This document shows, piece by piece, positions 36,366-47,972 of a stretch of DNA of 64,000 nt. Below the pieces are notes generated by a model. The model worked only from the letters and a program-made list of their open reading frames with translations. It was not told the DNA's origin and did not search any database. The translations under genes and the position numbers were made by a program. This stretch comes from Rutstroemia sp. NJR-2017a BVV2 (lineage: Eukaryota; Ascomycota; Leotiomycetes; Helotiales; Rutstroemiaceae), in NCBI GenBank assembly GCA_002946415.1, contig NJPS01000026.1:1-64000 (forward strand), in the 5' to 3' direction. Every line of letters begins with the position of its first letter. Within the stretch, counting starts at the first letter, position 1.

Positions 36366-38279
36366 ATGGAGGTCGAACCGGCGGACCATTCGATTAGGAG
36401 ACATGTCTCTGCTGTCGATCAACATGATGAGGCGGAGTTGGCGGAGTTTGGGTACAAGCAAGAGTTGCGTCGTGATTGGGGGTTGATGCATAACTTTGGC
36501 ATTTCGTTTTCTATTATTGTGAGTTTGAGGATGCCTTCGTTTGATGCGAATTGGGAACAACGACGGTTTGATTAGCATAATCGAAGACGATTGTGATACC
36601 AGATATCTGTGTGCTGTGCGAAGTCGACATACTAATTACTGCACCAGTCAGTCATCACGGGAATCACAACTCTGTTTTCATACGGATTGGTCACAGGAGG
36701 TCCGGGAGGTAGGCTTCATATTCCAGAGTCTCCAAACTTTGTCTGATGTATTTAGTGATGTCCGTCGGATGGATTATTGTATCATTCTTCACATTCATGA
36801 TTGCGTTGAGTATGGCAGAGATCGTGTCAGCTATCCCCACAGCAGGAGGTCCATACTACTGGGCTGCCTTGTTAGCACCTAGGAATCATTCCGCGTTTGC
36901 TTCTTGGATCACCGGCTGGTACGTATGAGAGTATCAACCACCGGTAACGCTTTCTAACCATCGTCCAGGTTCAACTTCCTCGGTCAAGTTGCAGTCACCA
37001 CCGGTATCACTTTTGGCCTCGCTGGTCTCATTTCTACAACTGCAACAATTAAATCTTCTTACGAGCCTAGTGCGCCTCGAACAATCGGCATCTACGCTGC
37101 ACTTCTCTTCTCCCACGGACTCGTCAACACTTTTGGTGTGCATGTTCTTCGCTACTTGAACAATACTTCTATCGCGCTCCACTCTCTCGGAGTAACCTCC
37201 ATCGCTATCGCAGTCTTAGCAAAAGCTCCAACCCACCGTAGCGCTAAATTCGTATTTGCAACATTCTATGACGGGACGGGTGACCCAGGATGGAGCGTTA
37301 GAGCTAGTCCTGCATATGTCGCTTGCTGTGGTGTACTGATGGCTCAGTACACGCTCACTGGATTTGATGCATCTGCTCATTTATCTGAGGAGACTCGGAA
37401 CGCCTCCTGGAGCGCACCGATTGGTGTCATCTCGTCTGTGGGTTTCTCGGCTTTGTTTGGATTCTTCGTCATTCTCTCCTTCCTCTTCTCCATTCAGGAC
37501 TTCGACAAGACGGTTGCGAGTGATTACGGTCAACCTGTGATCCAAATATTCGTAGATGTGTTCGGCACGGATGGGGCGGTGGTGCTGATGTGCTTGATTA
37601 TGATTTGTGTTTGGCATTGCGGGTTATTCTCTATGACATCAAATTCCAGAATGATGTTTGCGTTTGCCCGAGACGGAGGTATTGTGAGTAGAGCCTGCAT
37701 TACCAGCAACCGGAATCTATCTAACATGATAAACAGCCCAAATTCTTCCACAAAGTGGACGACCGCTTCCAATCTCCTGTTCGAACAGTTTGGCTTGCAG
37801 CCTTCCTAGCGTTCTGTCTCGCTCTTCCGTCACTAGGCTCTTCAGTCGCATTCGCTGCTGCTACTAGTATCGCCACGATCGGACTTTATATCTCGTATGG
37901 AACTCCAATTCTTATCGGGCTGATATACTCGAAAGAATTCAACGCTCGGAAAGGACCATTCAATCTCGGAATGCTGTCCAGGCCTGTCGCATTGATCTCT
38001 GTGGGCTGGATCGGCTTCATTACTGTGATTTTCTGCCTTCCGACAGCAAATCCAGTGACAAGTCAGACTGTTAATTACACAGTCGTGGCTGTTGGTATCA
38101 TTGCCATCGGCGCATGCGGGGCATGGGTTACATGGGCGCATAGGTGGTTCGTTGGACCCCAAGCGGAAATTGAAGCAGCGGCAGCGCTGGGAATCAATCC
38201 AGAGGAGCCTGGTGCTCTGGAGCGAGCGGAGTTGGACGGGAAGGTTGATATGAGTGCGAGGTTGAAGAACTCAGACTGA
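36366..38279 (+). CDS. Amino acid/GABA/choline-type permease (APC family)
   Basis: Five exons, 36366-36518, 36648-36708, 36756-36918, 36969-37683 and 37737-38279; 1635 nt and 544 aa, all in phase. The product has about 12 membrane segments. Family signatures: ISFSII-SVITGITTLFSYGLVTGGPG (TM1, unwound helix), MAEIVSAIPTAGGPYYWAALL (TM2-3), TGFDASAHLSEETRNA after TM6, SRMMFAFARDGGIP and PVRTVWLAAF before TM9. This set is that of the fungal Uga4/Hnm1/Bio5 branch, which imports GABA, choline or related amines; the substrate is not resolvable. The C-terminal tail is acidic. The start is the first ATG before the conserved cytosolic segment and gives a 45-residue N-tail. Confidence 0.92.
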
Positions 38280-38854
38280 GCATGTGATTGTGGTCTCCTA
38301 AAGAACATACATAGTTACATAAACGTTCTCAGGGCCGCCAGAGTAGTGCAAACCGGCGACATTCCCAGGAAGAATAAATCTTACAATACTCATTCTGTGA
38401 ATACTCCGTTAGTAGCTTAGGGAAGTATCCCTCTTGCTCGGTCTGTGGAATAAATAGCGTATCTTGAAAGCCTTAATATTCGCGGTCTCCGAGACTCAGA
38501 TCGCAGCTTTAACGTGTTGAGCCATCGCCAGAGTCCCTGTCATATTGATAAAGGGTTCCATGGCCGAGGAATATAAAAGTTAAAACAGGTCGGATGAAGC
38601 GGGCTTTTCATCATCTTTTAGTGCAACATCTTCCAGTACTGTAAGATGACATAGTCTATCTTTGCAGTCCATCTTTACATGCGATGACATGTCGTTACGC
38701 TAGGAGCTAACAGCGAGTGTACCCAAGGGGCTCCAGCTATAGTTTCCAGTGGGAAAAGTGTACTGAGGTGGCAGTGAGCTCCTGGGACCTAAAAGCCATT
38801 AGAGGCAATTAAAGCCGCTAGACAGCTGCTTTCATGCCGTATGGAAAGAGAACA
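38280..38854. other. Intergenic region
   Basis: 575 bases, no gene seen; it begins the accessory stretch that runs to about 45 kb. Confidence 0.3.
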
Positions 38855-39302
38855 CTATGAGCAACTCCGCTCGAGAGCCAATGCTATCAGCGTGCTAGCC
38901 GCCCCTGTGCAAGCAACTATCTACTTAGTTAGTAAGAGATATCTAAAATCATGACGCTGCTAACTTACAGGAAGCGCATGCCCCAGATTGAGCGAAGGCT
39001 TCCGAGTGGACCACTACTAGCAGAGTCGGAGGAGCAAAGGTCTCCCTTGCAGATGTGCATACCATATCCATCCAAGCCGACTAAGAAACTGTGATGCTGG
39101 CAGTAGAAGGCAACCACGGAAGATAGTCGAGACAACTGAGATAATAAGCATTGAGTGCGACGCTTTGGGTCCCAGCGGTAACGACCATTGCGGAATGGGT
39201 TTGGTATCGTACAATTTGAGAATAATGCCAGTGACGAGTCCGACGAGAGAAACACCTGCTAGAACAAGAGAAGTGATCCCGTGTATTAGGTAATGGAGTC
39301 AT
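38855..39302 (-). pseudogene. DUF3176 membrane protein relic
   Basis: On the minus strand one frame reads a membrane segment (SLVLAGVSLVGLVTGIIL) followed by KPIPQWSLPLG and then ISVVSTIFRGCLLLPASQF and LSRLGWIWY. This is the order in the DUF3176 family of fungal membrane proteins (P.P.W, an I-x-LNALIS-like helix, S.LKW.W). The next conserved element, DSASSGPLGSLR, is in a different frame, after an indel near 39010-39030. A good donor (CCT-GTAAGT) follows at 38968, and beyond a possible intron an ASTLIALALE segment runs to a stop at 38855. The large extracellular part is missing. It is a broken remnant; function of the family is unknown. Confidence 0.6.
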
Positions 39303-40869
39303 ACTCGAAGAGGAATTTTTGCCTTGGTCGTATTCGCAGATAATTCATCCTAGCGGTCGTCTGTCCGATTTAGATTATCCAGATGTAGGCTGTGTCACTG
39401 TGTCTCGTTGGAAACCTCTTCAGCAGTTGGTAGTTCTTCGAATAGGTGTTTAAGTTTTCCTGCTGGCTTTTCCAGAATTTAAATTTGAATAGAGCCGTAC
39501 GATTTATCAGAAAGCTGTAGGTGAGCTGCCATTTGAATGCAGTAATTGGTTTGGGGTTGAGCTCATAAGTTTTGGAAGTATAGACTTTCCAGTTGGAAAT
39601 TTTCAAGTTTTCGAGTGTGGCAAATGTGACCTATCTATATAGCAAGAACCCAAAGCGCCATTAGCTTGCTGAGTGGCACTTTGTAGTTGAGTAGGGATTC
39701 GAGGTAAGGTGTTCATGGCTATTTCCTGGAATCGATGGTACCGCCGCAGGATTTCAAGCCTTGTAACTGCGCCGGATATGTGTCTGCAATCTGGTTAATG
39801 CAATGCCACTTTGAGGCTTCTTTTATATATCTAGCTACTGAGAGTCTAAGACAGCCCCGAATCAAAAACCTAGAACTATTAGAAGTACAATTTGGGGTAC
39901 CGAAGGGCTCTGTCTCCTCACTCAGTATCGAAGCGATAGACTGCAGTTCCGCTGCATCAGCCGGTTCGATTTCCAACGAACTCGCACCTTCCAGTGGTCA
40001 ATGACGTTAGATCGACGTAGTTACTTCAGGAGGAGACTTGAGAGACTGATCATGAGAAATATCTGAAAGGCTTACAGGTGTCATGTACAGTATCAGCTCT
40101 GCTATAATTGAGGCTCAAAAGCAAGAAAACTTGAGCAAGTACTGTATCCCTGCCCCGGCTGATGCCCACTTATGCGCCCGGCACTCCCGCGGGCGCACCA
40201 AGATCGATTTTGTCCGCTGTTTCCGCCCTGTATCGTACTTCGACTACGCACAGCAGACTACGTACAGCAGTCTGTTTGGCAGGAAAGACGGCGTTTCTGT
40301 GCGACGGTGTGTCATATCAGGCCCGCTGTAAGCTAACCTTACTGTGCATTCTAGCCTACTGTAATGAGGCTTATGTGGGGAAGCGTTCCATTGAGCTTGT
40401 TTCTCTTTCATCCGAATTTGGCAATCAGGGATCTTTTTAGATCGAATAAACTTCTACTTGGTACTCTGCAGTGAGAATTTAGTTACAGTTTTGTGGAGCA
40501 GCGATAACGACGATGCTTATCCAAATGTGGCGGGCAAGGATCTTTTCCTATTAATAAAATGCTGTCCGCTGTACGAAGTAGAAAACCCTGGCCAATCTAT
40601 ATCTACATGTTATTATTTTTGTTGAATGAAATCTCTAGTTATCGATTTCAGGGCTGGCAAATCGCAACGCTTGAGGAGCAGTTTTGTTTGCAGTATTGCT
40701 TCAGATCTATTTTTCGAGATTTATACCAAATTGCCAATGGAGATAATAATACGGGATGGTCTGCAATCAAGACAAGATACACGATCAGTAACAAACAACA
40801 GCAAGCAATGTTACAGTACAGGCCCCAAACAACTGCAAACAGTATTCCCAATTAGGCCTACCGGACAAG
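39303..40869. other. Intergenic region
   Basis: 1.57 kb. Frames on both strands (39735-40004, 40083-40440, 40559-40855) show no family features. The last of them overlaps the start of the Clr5 gene in another phase. Confidence 0.3.
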
Positions 40870-42376
40870 ATGTCTATCCAAGACCAGCCTGCCATTCACC
40901 CAATGATTGGAAATCTCGGAAGCATGAGCTTCGCCAATTGTACTTGACCGAGAATAATACCTCAGAAAGACAAGGGAGATCATGAAACAGCGAGGTTTTG
41001 AGGCAAGGTAGGACCACAATGATAAATTTTCTATAGCTATTTTTGAACTAACCGTAATGGCTTATAGTGAAAAGGTGTACAAGTCTTATTTCAATAAATG
41101 GAAGTTCACCAAGAATAAGCGTGCAGACAAAACCGGGATGGACCAAATACGACAACAGCATCTGATTACCAACAAGGCCCCCTCATCTGAACGAAGCGAG
41201 AAACATGTTTCAATTGGTAACAGCCTAGGAAGAGATATGACGGGATGTAACTTGCTTGCGGAACCAACCCAAAAGAATCTTCAAGCGTCTGTCATGCGCC
41301 GAAGCGGCCGAGCATCGCCTGTCAACAAACCTAGGTACATTCAGCCACCAGGAACACTCGTTTTGGAGGAGCTCCTTTCTTACTGCATGGACGGTCAAAC
41401 CTTTTCCCCCGAAGTTCGTTCCAAAGATATGTACTACATCTCTACCGACCTAACCATGGCGCATTTATTGTTTCTTCGAGGTTCCCACAAACTCGGCGGG
41501 GCCTACTGCGAGAGGGCCTTCAAGTCGCTACACTTACTGGCAACTCCCTCATCCAACCCGAATCTATTTGTCTTCCTTACCACTCAAGTCATGTGTGCAA
41601 ACAGTGCACTGACCCGAGAGGCATGGAAATACCTTGCGGGATATACTAAAATCAAATTTGGAACCAACTACCCACTTGGGCGTCTCTTCCAAGGCTTCAA
41701 CGACTACATAGAAGTTTATGGCTTCGAATCGTACCTTGACCTTGCAAAGAATCGAGTCAGTAGTGAACTTCTTAGACATAAGCGATATGCAGTGGAATAC
41801 TTCCCGTTTTTTCCGACTCATTATCTTGATACAGTGGGTTTAGAACTACCGGTCGCCAAGCAATCCCGAGCATATGAAATTATAACATCTTTCACGTATG
41901 CACTTCAAGACCACATTGAGCTTTCTTCTGCAGATACTCCTGCAGGGTCTTTGATAGCAGCAAATTGGAATCACTTAATCAGATTATATGCTATTGGGGA
42001 TGAAACGAATTGGAAACACGATAGTGTGCTCAAGGCTGCGATCGATCTTCTCAAGCAGGCTCTTCTCTCTGGTACCGAGGGAGGTTATTTTGAAGCGGCC
42101 GCGCTGATTGCAATTGCTAGATATAACAGAGCCCAGTGGGATAGACTCATGGCACGTAGCCACCCTCGGCACGAGTTAGCTAGGTTTTATTTAGAGAAGG
42201 CCATCGAGGTAGCCAATAGAACTCAAGGCGAAATGAGCTCGTCGTTGATGGAGAATTTAGAAGTATTAGAGCAATGGTATCGAGAGGCTGGGGAGGTGTC
42301 TCGAGCAGAGGAAACTCGCCTCAGGCGTCAGTATTGGATGGAAGAGCATTCTTTACTTGTAAGAGATAATGTATAA
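40870..42376 (+). pseudogene. Clr5-domain protein gene with two 1-nt frame breaks in exon 1
   Basis: The main body is an intact frame to the TAA at 42374-42376. It encodes about 435 residues: a disordered Ser/Lys linker followed by a long helical TPR-like region. Upstream, exon 1 (40870-41007) encodes a Clr5 domain, but in three phases. The start and PAIHP segment is in one frame, the NDWKSRKHELRQLYLTEN segment in a second, and REIMKQRGFEAS in a third. Each switch fits a single missing base in a homopolymer (C run about 40898-40901; A run near 40966-40970). A normal 60-nt intron (41008-41067, CTAAC branch) joins this to SEKVYKSYFNKWKFTKN, which completes the domain. A protein starting at the ATG at 41057, inside the intron, would keep only the last Clr5 helix. 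Clr5 proteins are putative fungal transcription or heterochromatin regulators. Confidence 0.7.
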
Positions 42377-42521
42377 TAAAATACCTTCGATTCTTTAGGA
42401 CGAAGCGGTCGGAAGGATAAAGTTACAACGCTAGGATGGGCTCTAGAGATTGTTCTTGAAACTATCAACAAAAGGATCGGTGGGCAAGGAACTGGATAGA
42501 TTCCTACAACGGACGCTTAAA

Positions 42522-43570
42522 TTAGTTGAATTTTAACACGTCTGGGCTGCCTAAACGTTCAAACTCCTTATTTGCCTCATTCCAAAGCCGTTCACAATCT
42601 TGGTCCCATGCTGATTGCTGGAAATCGTCCGGCCAACCATATGTACCTTCTAGAGAATGCTTGATTTTACGTCGCTAGATGAGTAGTAGATAGTCAGTAT
42701 CGTATCTAACACGACATACATTACAGCGGGGACGACTTTTACTTACCAACCATTCGATTGAAGAGTCCACATAGCCTAATTCGTCAGGTCCCGGCGGGAT
42801 TATATCTAACGCCTTGATCCTATTCAACTGCCGACGAAGCCAGGCTGGAGCATGTCTAGGCCAGTAATTTCGATAGTAGAAAGGATTGTCTGGTCGTTCT
42901 AGAGGTGCATCGGGGGGATTCAGGTCATCCGCACCTTCCATCATGTATACTATTCGGATTGTATCTACAAGCATCATGTAAGAAGGCTGTATTGGATTTG
43001 GATATTGTACTTACTTTCTCTCGTATCAAGAATTATAGAAGGCGTGTCGCGATCTCCGCTAGACAGCTGAACTTCGTAAGGTAGTATGTAGCGCTCGGCT
43101 AGAGGGGCAGTATCGTCAAAACACGATGGAGATTCGCGACTGTCACGCAGACCACCATCTTCTGTAATATCGAAAATTCGACTGAATTCATAAAGACAGA
43201 TTTGGGGAATGCACTTCGGCCCAGGACAAGGTAAAAGTCGGGTGAGGGATTTTGCCTCGTCCGAAATATTGAGCTCATTGCAAACCGCCTCATCAAGGTG
43301 ATGGCCACCTTCTGGAGGCCAAATTACATCATCCTCGGAAATTGGTGACAGCTGAACAAAATGTCGGACAATTTCATGAATGAGATGCACAATTTCAGCC
43401 TCAACGTATGGAGTTCGTTTATTGTATATGGGGAGCCAGTCGGCTGATGGGGAGCTATTGTCCGGTATAAGTGCAGGTTTGGGTGGATCTCTTGGAGGAG
43501 GAGGCACCCACTGTGGGGGTCCTCGAACCGGGGGAAATAAGGGTCGCGCGGATCCAGGTTCGGTAGTCAT
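42522..43570 (-). CDS. Hypothetical proline-rich protein, three exons
   Basis: Exons from the right: 43015-43570, 42747-42964 and 42522-42674, 927 nt and 308 aa, all junctions in phase with GTAAGT donors and TAG acceptors. The N-terminal 35 residues are Pro-rich (PPVRGPPQWVPPPPRDPPKP). The rest has many Asp/Glu/Pro residues, a helical segment near 55-70, several cysteines and tryptophans, and a C-terminal segment beginning WPDDFQQSAWDQDCERLW. No signal peptide or membrane helix is present. I do not recognise the family. The regular intron structure and clean frame argue it is a real, lineage-restricted gene. It converges on the Clr5 gene with 145 bases between the stops. Confidence 0.7.
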
Positions 43571-45754
43571 CTTTGAGTGAGGGCGCTGCCGCGCAGATTC
43601 TTTTTGAGTGTAGATTCAAAGTTCCATTGTGGTCAGAATCGAAAGGATAATGATATGAAGCTCGAAGGGACGGCTCCGGAAATTATATTCAGTCGCTGAG
43701 TTCTGTAATGACACGAAGTGGGTACTGTAGCCTAAACCTCGCGGCAATACTTCCACACTTGGACAACACCGCATGAAAATCAGAGCAGGGCCTCAATCAC
43801 ACGTGATTCATGGCGGCAATGAAGGACGGTCTAGGAGGGCGACCATCCCATTAGGCGCCTCGAATGCAAATTTCGAGACTGCGCCACAAGAGGTGCAATA
43901 TAAGTCTTTAAATTTTATGAGTTTTGGGTTCACCAGGTTGGTCAGTTTAGACAGGTACTTTTTGACCTGTATAGACTCAACTCGAAACACGCCCCGATCT
44001 AAATCTTTTCTGCTCTAGCCTGACGGCTTACAGCTCCGTGCATCCCCCGTGGCACGCGATGTGAGGTAAGTATGATTGGTTCGGGGAGCGTGGATAGTAC
44101 TATGAAGAAAAGAATATGAGGTTAGATATAAAAGTTACTACTCCAGTCCTCTGATTGACATGATACGCTTCGACTGCTCTGGAGGCTTTGGCAACGGTCC
44201 GAGTTGATGAAGTATCTGACGCACCTACAATAAATTGTAAGAATGAGACTTCTGGTGGTAGTAGTACCATTGCTATCATGGTTCATGAGAGTACATTCCA
44301 AAGCCGTGTTCGCACAATTTATGATATGAGAAGCGGGCACCTAGACTTTGGGATAGAAAACATGGCAAGTATGGCGGAACTTCGTCGATACCTTTGATGA
44401 ATGTCTTAAGTGCGAGAGAGATTGTTCACTATTCGCCTTTATAACTACTGCCTGAGTATGAATACTTGTGCAATCAGTGCGCAATTGACCAGCAACCGAG
44501 GCTTCGTGCTTTTACAAATGACCCCTGGTACAGGGTCACTTCGAGTCTTCCCACAAATCTAGCTATATGGCTTCAACTCAATTCAATCGATGTTACTAAT
44601 GAACTTAAAGTGATCCATGAAGACAGGCAACAGCGACGGGCTCAAAGGTGAGCACCCCCTCTCATCAAAATTGATGTTGGCAACACAGCTCGTCGAGCCA
44701 CTAACGATGATATTGCCACAACGATACCTATACTTCGCAAGAAATTCACCGAGATTGACTGCGAATACGACGAGGGAACTACTCCGGTGGACCAACTATG
44801 GCCGATGAGGTACAGATTGCAACATGAGATCCTCCTGCGACTTCAGTATAGTTGGCTTCTTCGTTATTACTGACTTTCATCGTTGGCAAGTACCCGAGCC
44901 GCAACAGCTCCATCGTCAGCTCTGTCTGCTAGGACATCGTCGAAGAAGCCTGTGCCCACGGAGAGTGCTGAGGAGCATAAGAGGTATGAGGGATCAGGCC
45001 GTAGACGATGCTACTGCCCTAAGCTTGTGCATTTCAACCATAATAACGTGCATCGGCATTATCGGACGAGTTTGTACATGATCGTAACATGGAAAATACA
45101 GAAAAGGGGATTATCCGAATGGCTTGCGAAGGTGCAATGTCTACCGTTATAACAAAGTCTGAACTCCGCGGGAAAGGAGTTTTAACCTTACCCCGCGGAA
45201 ATGATTCGGAAAAGGTTCGCCCTCGTTCGGTCAACCCATCCGTTTCAACCACCGTCATCCTTTCGCGATGAGATGAGAGGAGACGTATCTATTGTACCAG
45301 AGCAGCGGCAGCGGTGTTTGCCGGCCTACATACACTCGGGTCGACGGCGAGCAGAAAGCGATCGTACAGAGCAAATGATTGGGATATGTAGGATTAACAA
45401 TCCATGTCGCGTCCAGAATGTAGAAAATTCCTCACACCGGTACTCCGTGATTACAGTTCCACACAAGGATTAGGTGATGCTTACGGGAGCGACCTCGGTG
45501 CTCAGACAGCCGCAGACCAATCAAATGCATGGAATCCAGCAATTGCAGGGTCCCTTATATCCGCCTTACGACTAAGGTCACACTCGCCCGCATTTCTATA
45601 CGCCGCGCCGAACAGGCACGACATAATCCATCCTCCGTCCTCCATCCAATATTTACAACTTTGTTCTCTTCTCTTCTCTTCTCTTACTTTCTGACTTATA
45701 TATTCTCTCGCCAATGCCATTTTCCTTCCTGCTGTAAATACCACATCCTACAAA
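43571..45754. other. Intergenic region with possible unassigned exons and the RIB1 promoter
   Basis: 2.2 kb. Between about 44460 and 45080 there are consecutive stretches of gene-like amino acid composition separated by plausible splice signals (for example CAAAG-GTGAGC near 44650 and a CAGTATAG acceptor near 44850). I could not join them into a convincing protein or name a family. A CTCTTCTCTT tract at 45665-45687 lies just upstream of the RIB1 start. Confidence 0.3.
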
Positions 45755-47017
45755 ATGCCTGGTCTCAACACGACATCGTCTTCCCTCCAGCAACAATGGC
45801 ACAAAGAATCCGAGGACGGGGTTCCGCAACTTCCACCGTTTTATTCCCCCCGCCCAATGCCGGTGTCCCGCGCAATATCAGAACTTGACCTGAATTCCAT
45901 TCCCATATCCGAACTTTCAATCGCACATCATTCGCATTACCAGCACGATTCCGCAGACGAGACTGCATCCCAACGTTCTGATAATAACCTCACTGATTCA
46001 TTACCGGGCCTCGTCTCCCCCGCATTCACGCCCCCATCCACTCCTGGCACATCGACACCATCGCTCGAAAACCGACCTGCGAAGTCCGTCCCTGTAGATT
46101 CGTCTACTGCGACTGGAGGATGTGGATCCAAAAAGCCGAAGTTACTGGACAAATTGCCAGAAGTCAATTGCGTAGTGCGAGCACGAATACCGACCACGAC
46201 TGGCACGGAGATGTTTTTACACCTCTATCAGAATAGCGAGGACAACAAGGAACATTTGGCCATTGTATTTGGGAACCAGATTCGAAGCAAAAGTTTAGAT
46301 GCTGTACGGGAAGGAGAAACGGAAATGGACAGATTGATTCGAGGCGCATACACCGGAAGATTATTCCCAGGAAGGACAACGAGTCATATGCCTGACTCGG
46401 AACAACAGGAAAAGGAGGAAAGGGAGAAGAAGCAGATACCTTTAGTGAGAATTCATTCGGAATGCTACACCGGTGAGACTGTATGGTCTGCAAGATGCGA
46501 TTGCGGAGAGCAATTGGATGAAGCGGCTAGGTTAATGTCGTTGCCTACCTCTGAGTCGAACCCGAAATCGGCCGGCGGTATCATCATCTATCTACGACAG
46601 GAAGGGAGAGGTATTGGACTCGGGGAGAAGCTCAAGGCATACAATTTACAAGATTTGGGATCGGATACAGTGGAGGCGAATCTGCTGTTGAGGCATCCAG
46701 CAGATGCGAGGAGTTACGGATTGGCTACTGCTATGTTGAAGGATTTGGGAGTCGATGAGATCAAACTTTTGACCAACAATCCTGATAAGATCAGGGCTGT
46801 GGAGGGGCCCAATCGAGAAATCGTGGTCAAAGAGAGAGTCGCAATGGTGCCCTTGGCATGGAGGGGAAGGGTTGGTGGAATTAGAAGTAGTGAGATAGGT
46901 GGATATTTGAAGACCAAGGTATGTTTCCCCACTCCTTTGTCGCCAAACACAGATTACCCTAACTTCTTATAGATCGAGAAAATGGGGCATATGCTGCAAA
47001 TGAGTGAGACATCATAG
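45755..47017 (+). CDS. rib1: GTP cyclohydrolase II, riboflavin biosynthesis
   Basis: Two exons, 45755-46918 and 46973-47017, 402 aa. It catalyses the first committed step of riboflavin synthesis, GTP to 2,5-diamino-6-ribosylamino-pyrimidinone phosphate plus formate. Motifs are a [11 protein letters not shown] segment, the zinc site C..x10..C-x-C (about residues 233-246, ending RCDCGEQL), [17 protein letters not shown] (GTP binding and catalysis), and [23 protein letters not shown]. The first 115 residues are Ser/Pro-rich and disordered, as in other filamentous ascomycetes. The short last exon ([14 protein letters not shown]) supplies the family's KMGHxL ending. No DHBP synthase domain is fused. 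Confidence 0.96.
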
Positions 47018-47972
47018 ACCACGACGACGAGATATGTTTGACAGTTATGACACACTGAACTGTACTCCCACCACTTGACCGCTCATCTACTCAGCAGTCT
47101 ATCTCGATTTCATTTCCTTCAGGCGGGGTCATTGTGGCGTTTCATGGATTTGCCTATACAGGCAGCATATGGGAATGGCATCCTTCTGAGAAGTCCAAAT
47201 CCCTTTTATCTATATACCATATGTAACTATTTCTTTCATTTGGGCGGAGAACTCATAGAGACAAAATGTAGAGGGGTGCAAGCCCCAATGTTCATATCAA
47301 AAATCACATCACATCATTATTTTTACTAGTCGACCAGGGGAGAGATTCCCGGATTGGGAGTACCTTCACGCGAAGGCCTTTGATCCATATGATCACTCGT
47401 CTTCCTTTCACCAGTTCAAAAGCATGGAAATGTATGAGCCTCCATCGAGCGCATTGGCTGTGCGCATCTGCCGCAGGAATTTAGTCACTTCAGTTGCCAT
47501 CATGACCCTTATCTTCCAGATCTTTCTAGCTCCAGCCAGCACAGACTCCCCGATAGTGGGCCAATCCACACCAGAGAAATCTCTCCCCTCGGTACCTGAA
47601 CTTTTCATCTGCCACCTCGGCCACGCTGGCTGCCTTTTACGACATAGTTTGTTTGTAGTTTTTCCCCAGACCCATGCGCTACACAACCATCCAGACTGTT
47701 CATTGGTCAATCGACCAATGACGTCTCGATGTAGATCCCAAACAGCTTTGAAGTCTTGACTTCATACAATGCTCAGAAATCTCACCGTCGGACACAATGC
47801 GCAAATAGTTCCAAAATAATTTCAATGACTACCCACAATACTAGCATGGGATGGTCCCCGCTTGACAGGTCGAGGAAAGCAATATAAGATGGACAACCTC
47901 GGCTGGACAGGATGTGAAGACTTTCCTTCAATTATCATTTAGCTCAACAATATAGACAGCATCACAGATAAA
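47018..47972. other. Intergenic region
   Basis: 955 bases between two rightward genes. Overlapping frames on both strands at 47408-47759 have no family features. Confidence 0.3.
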
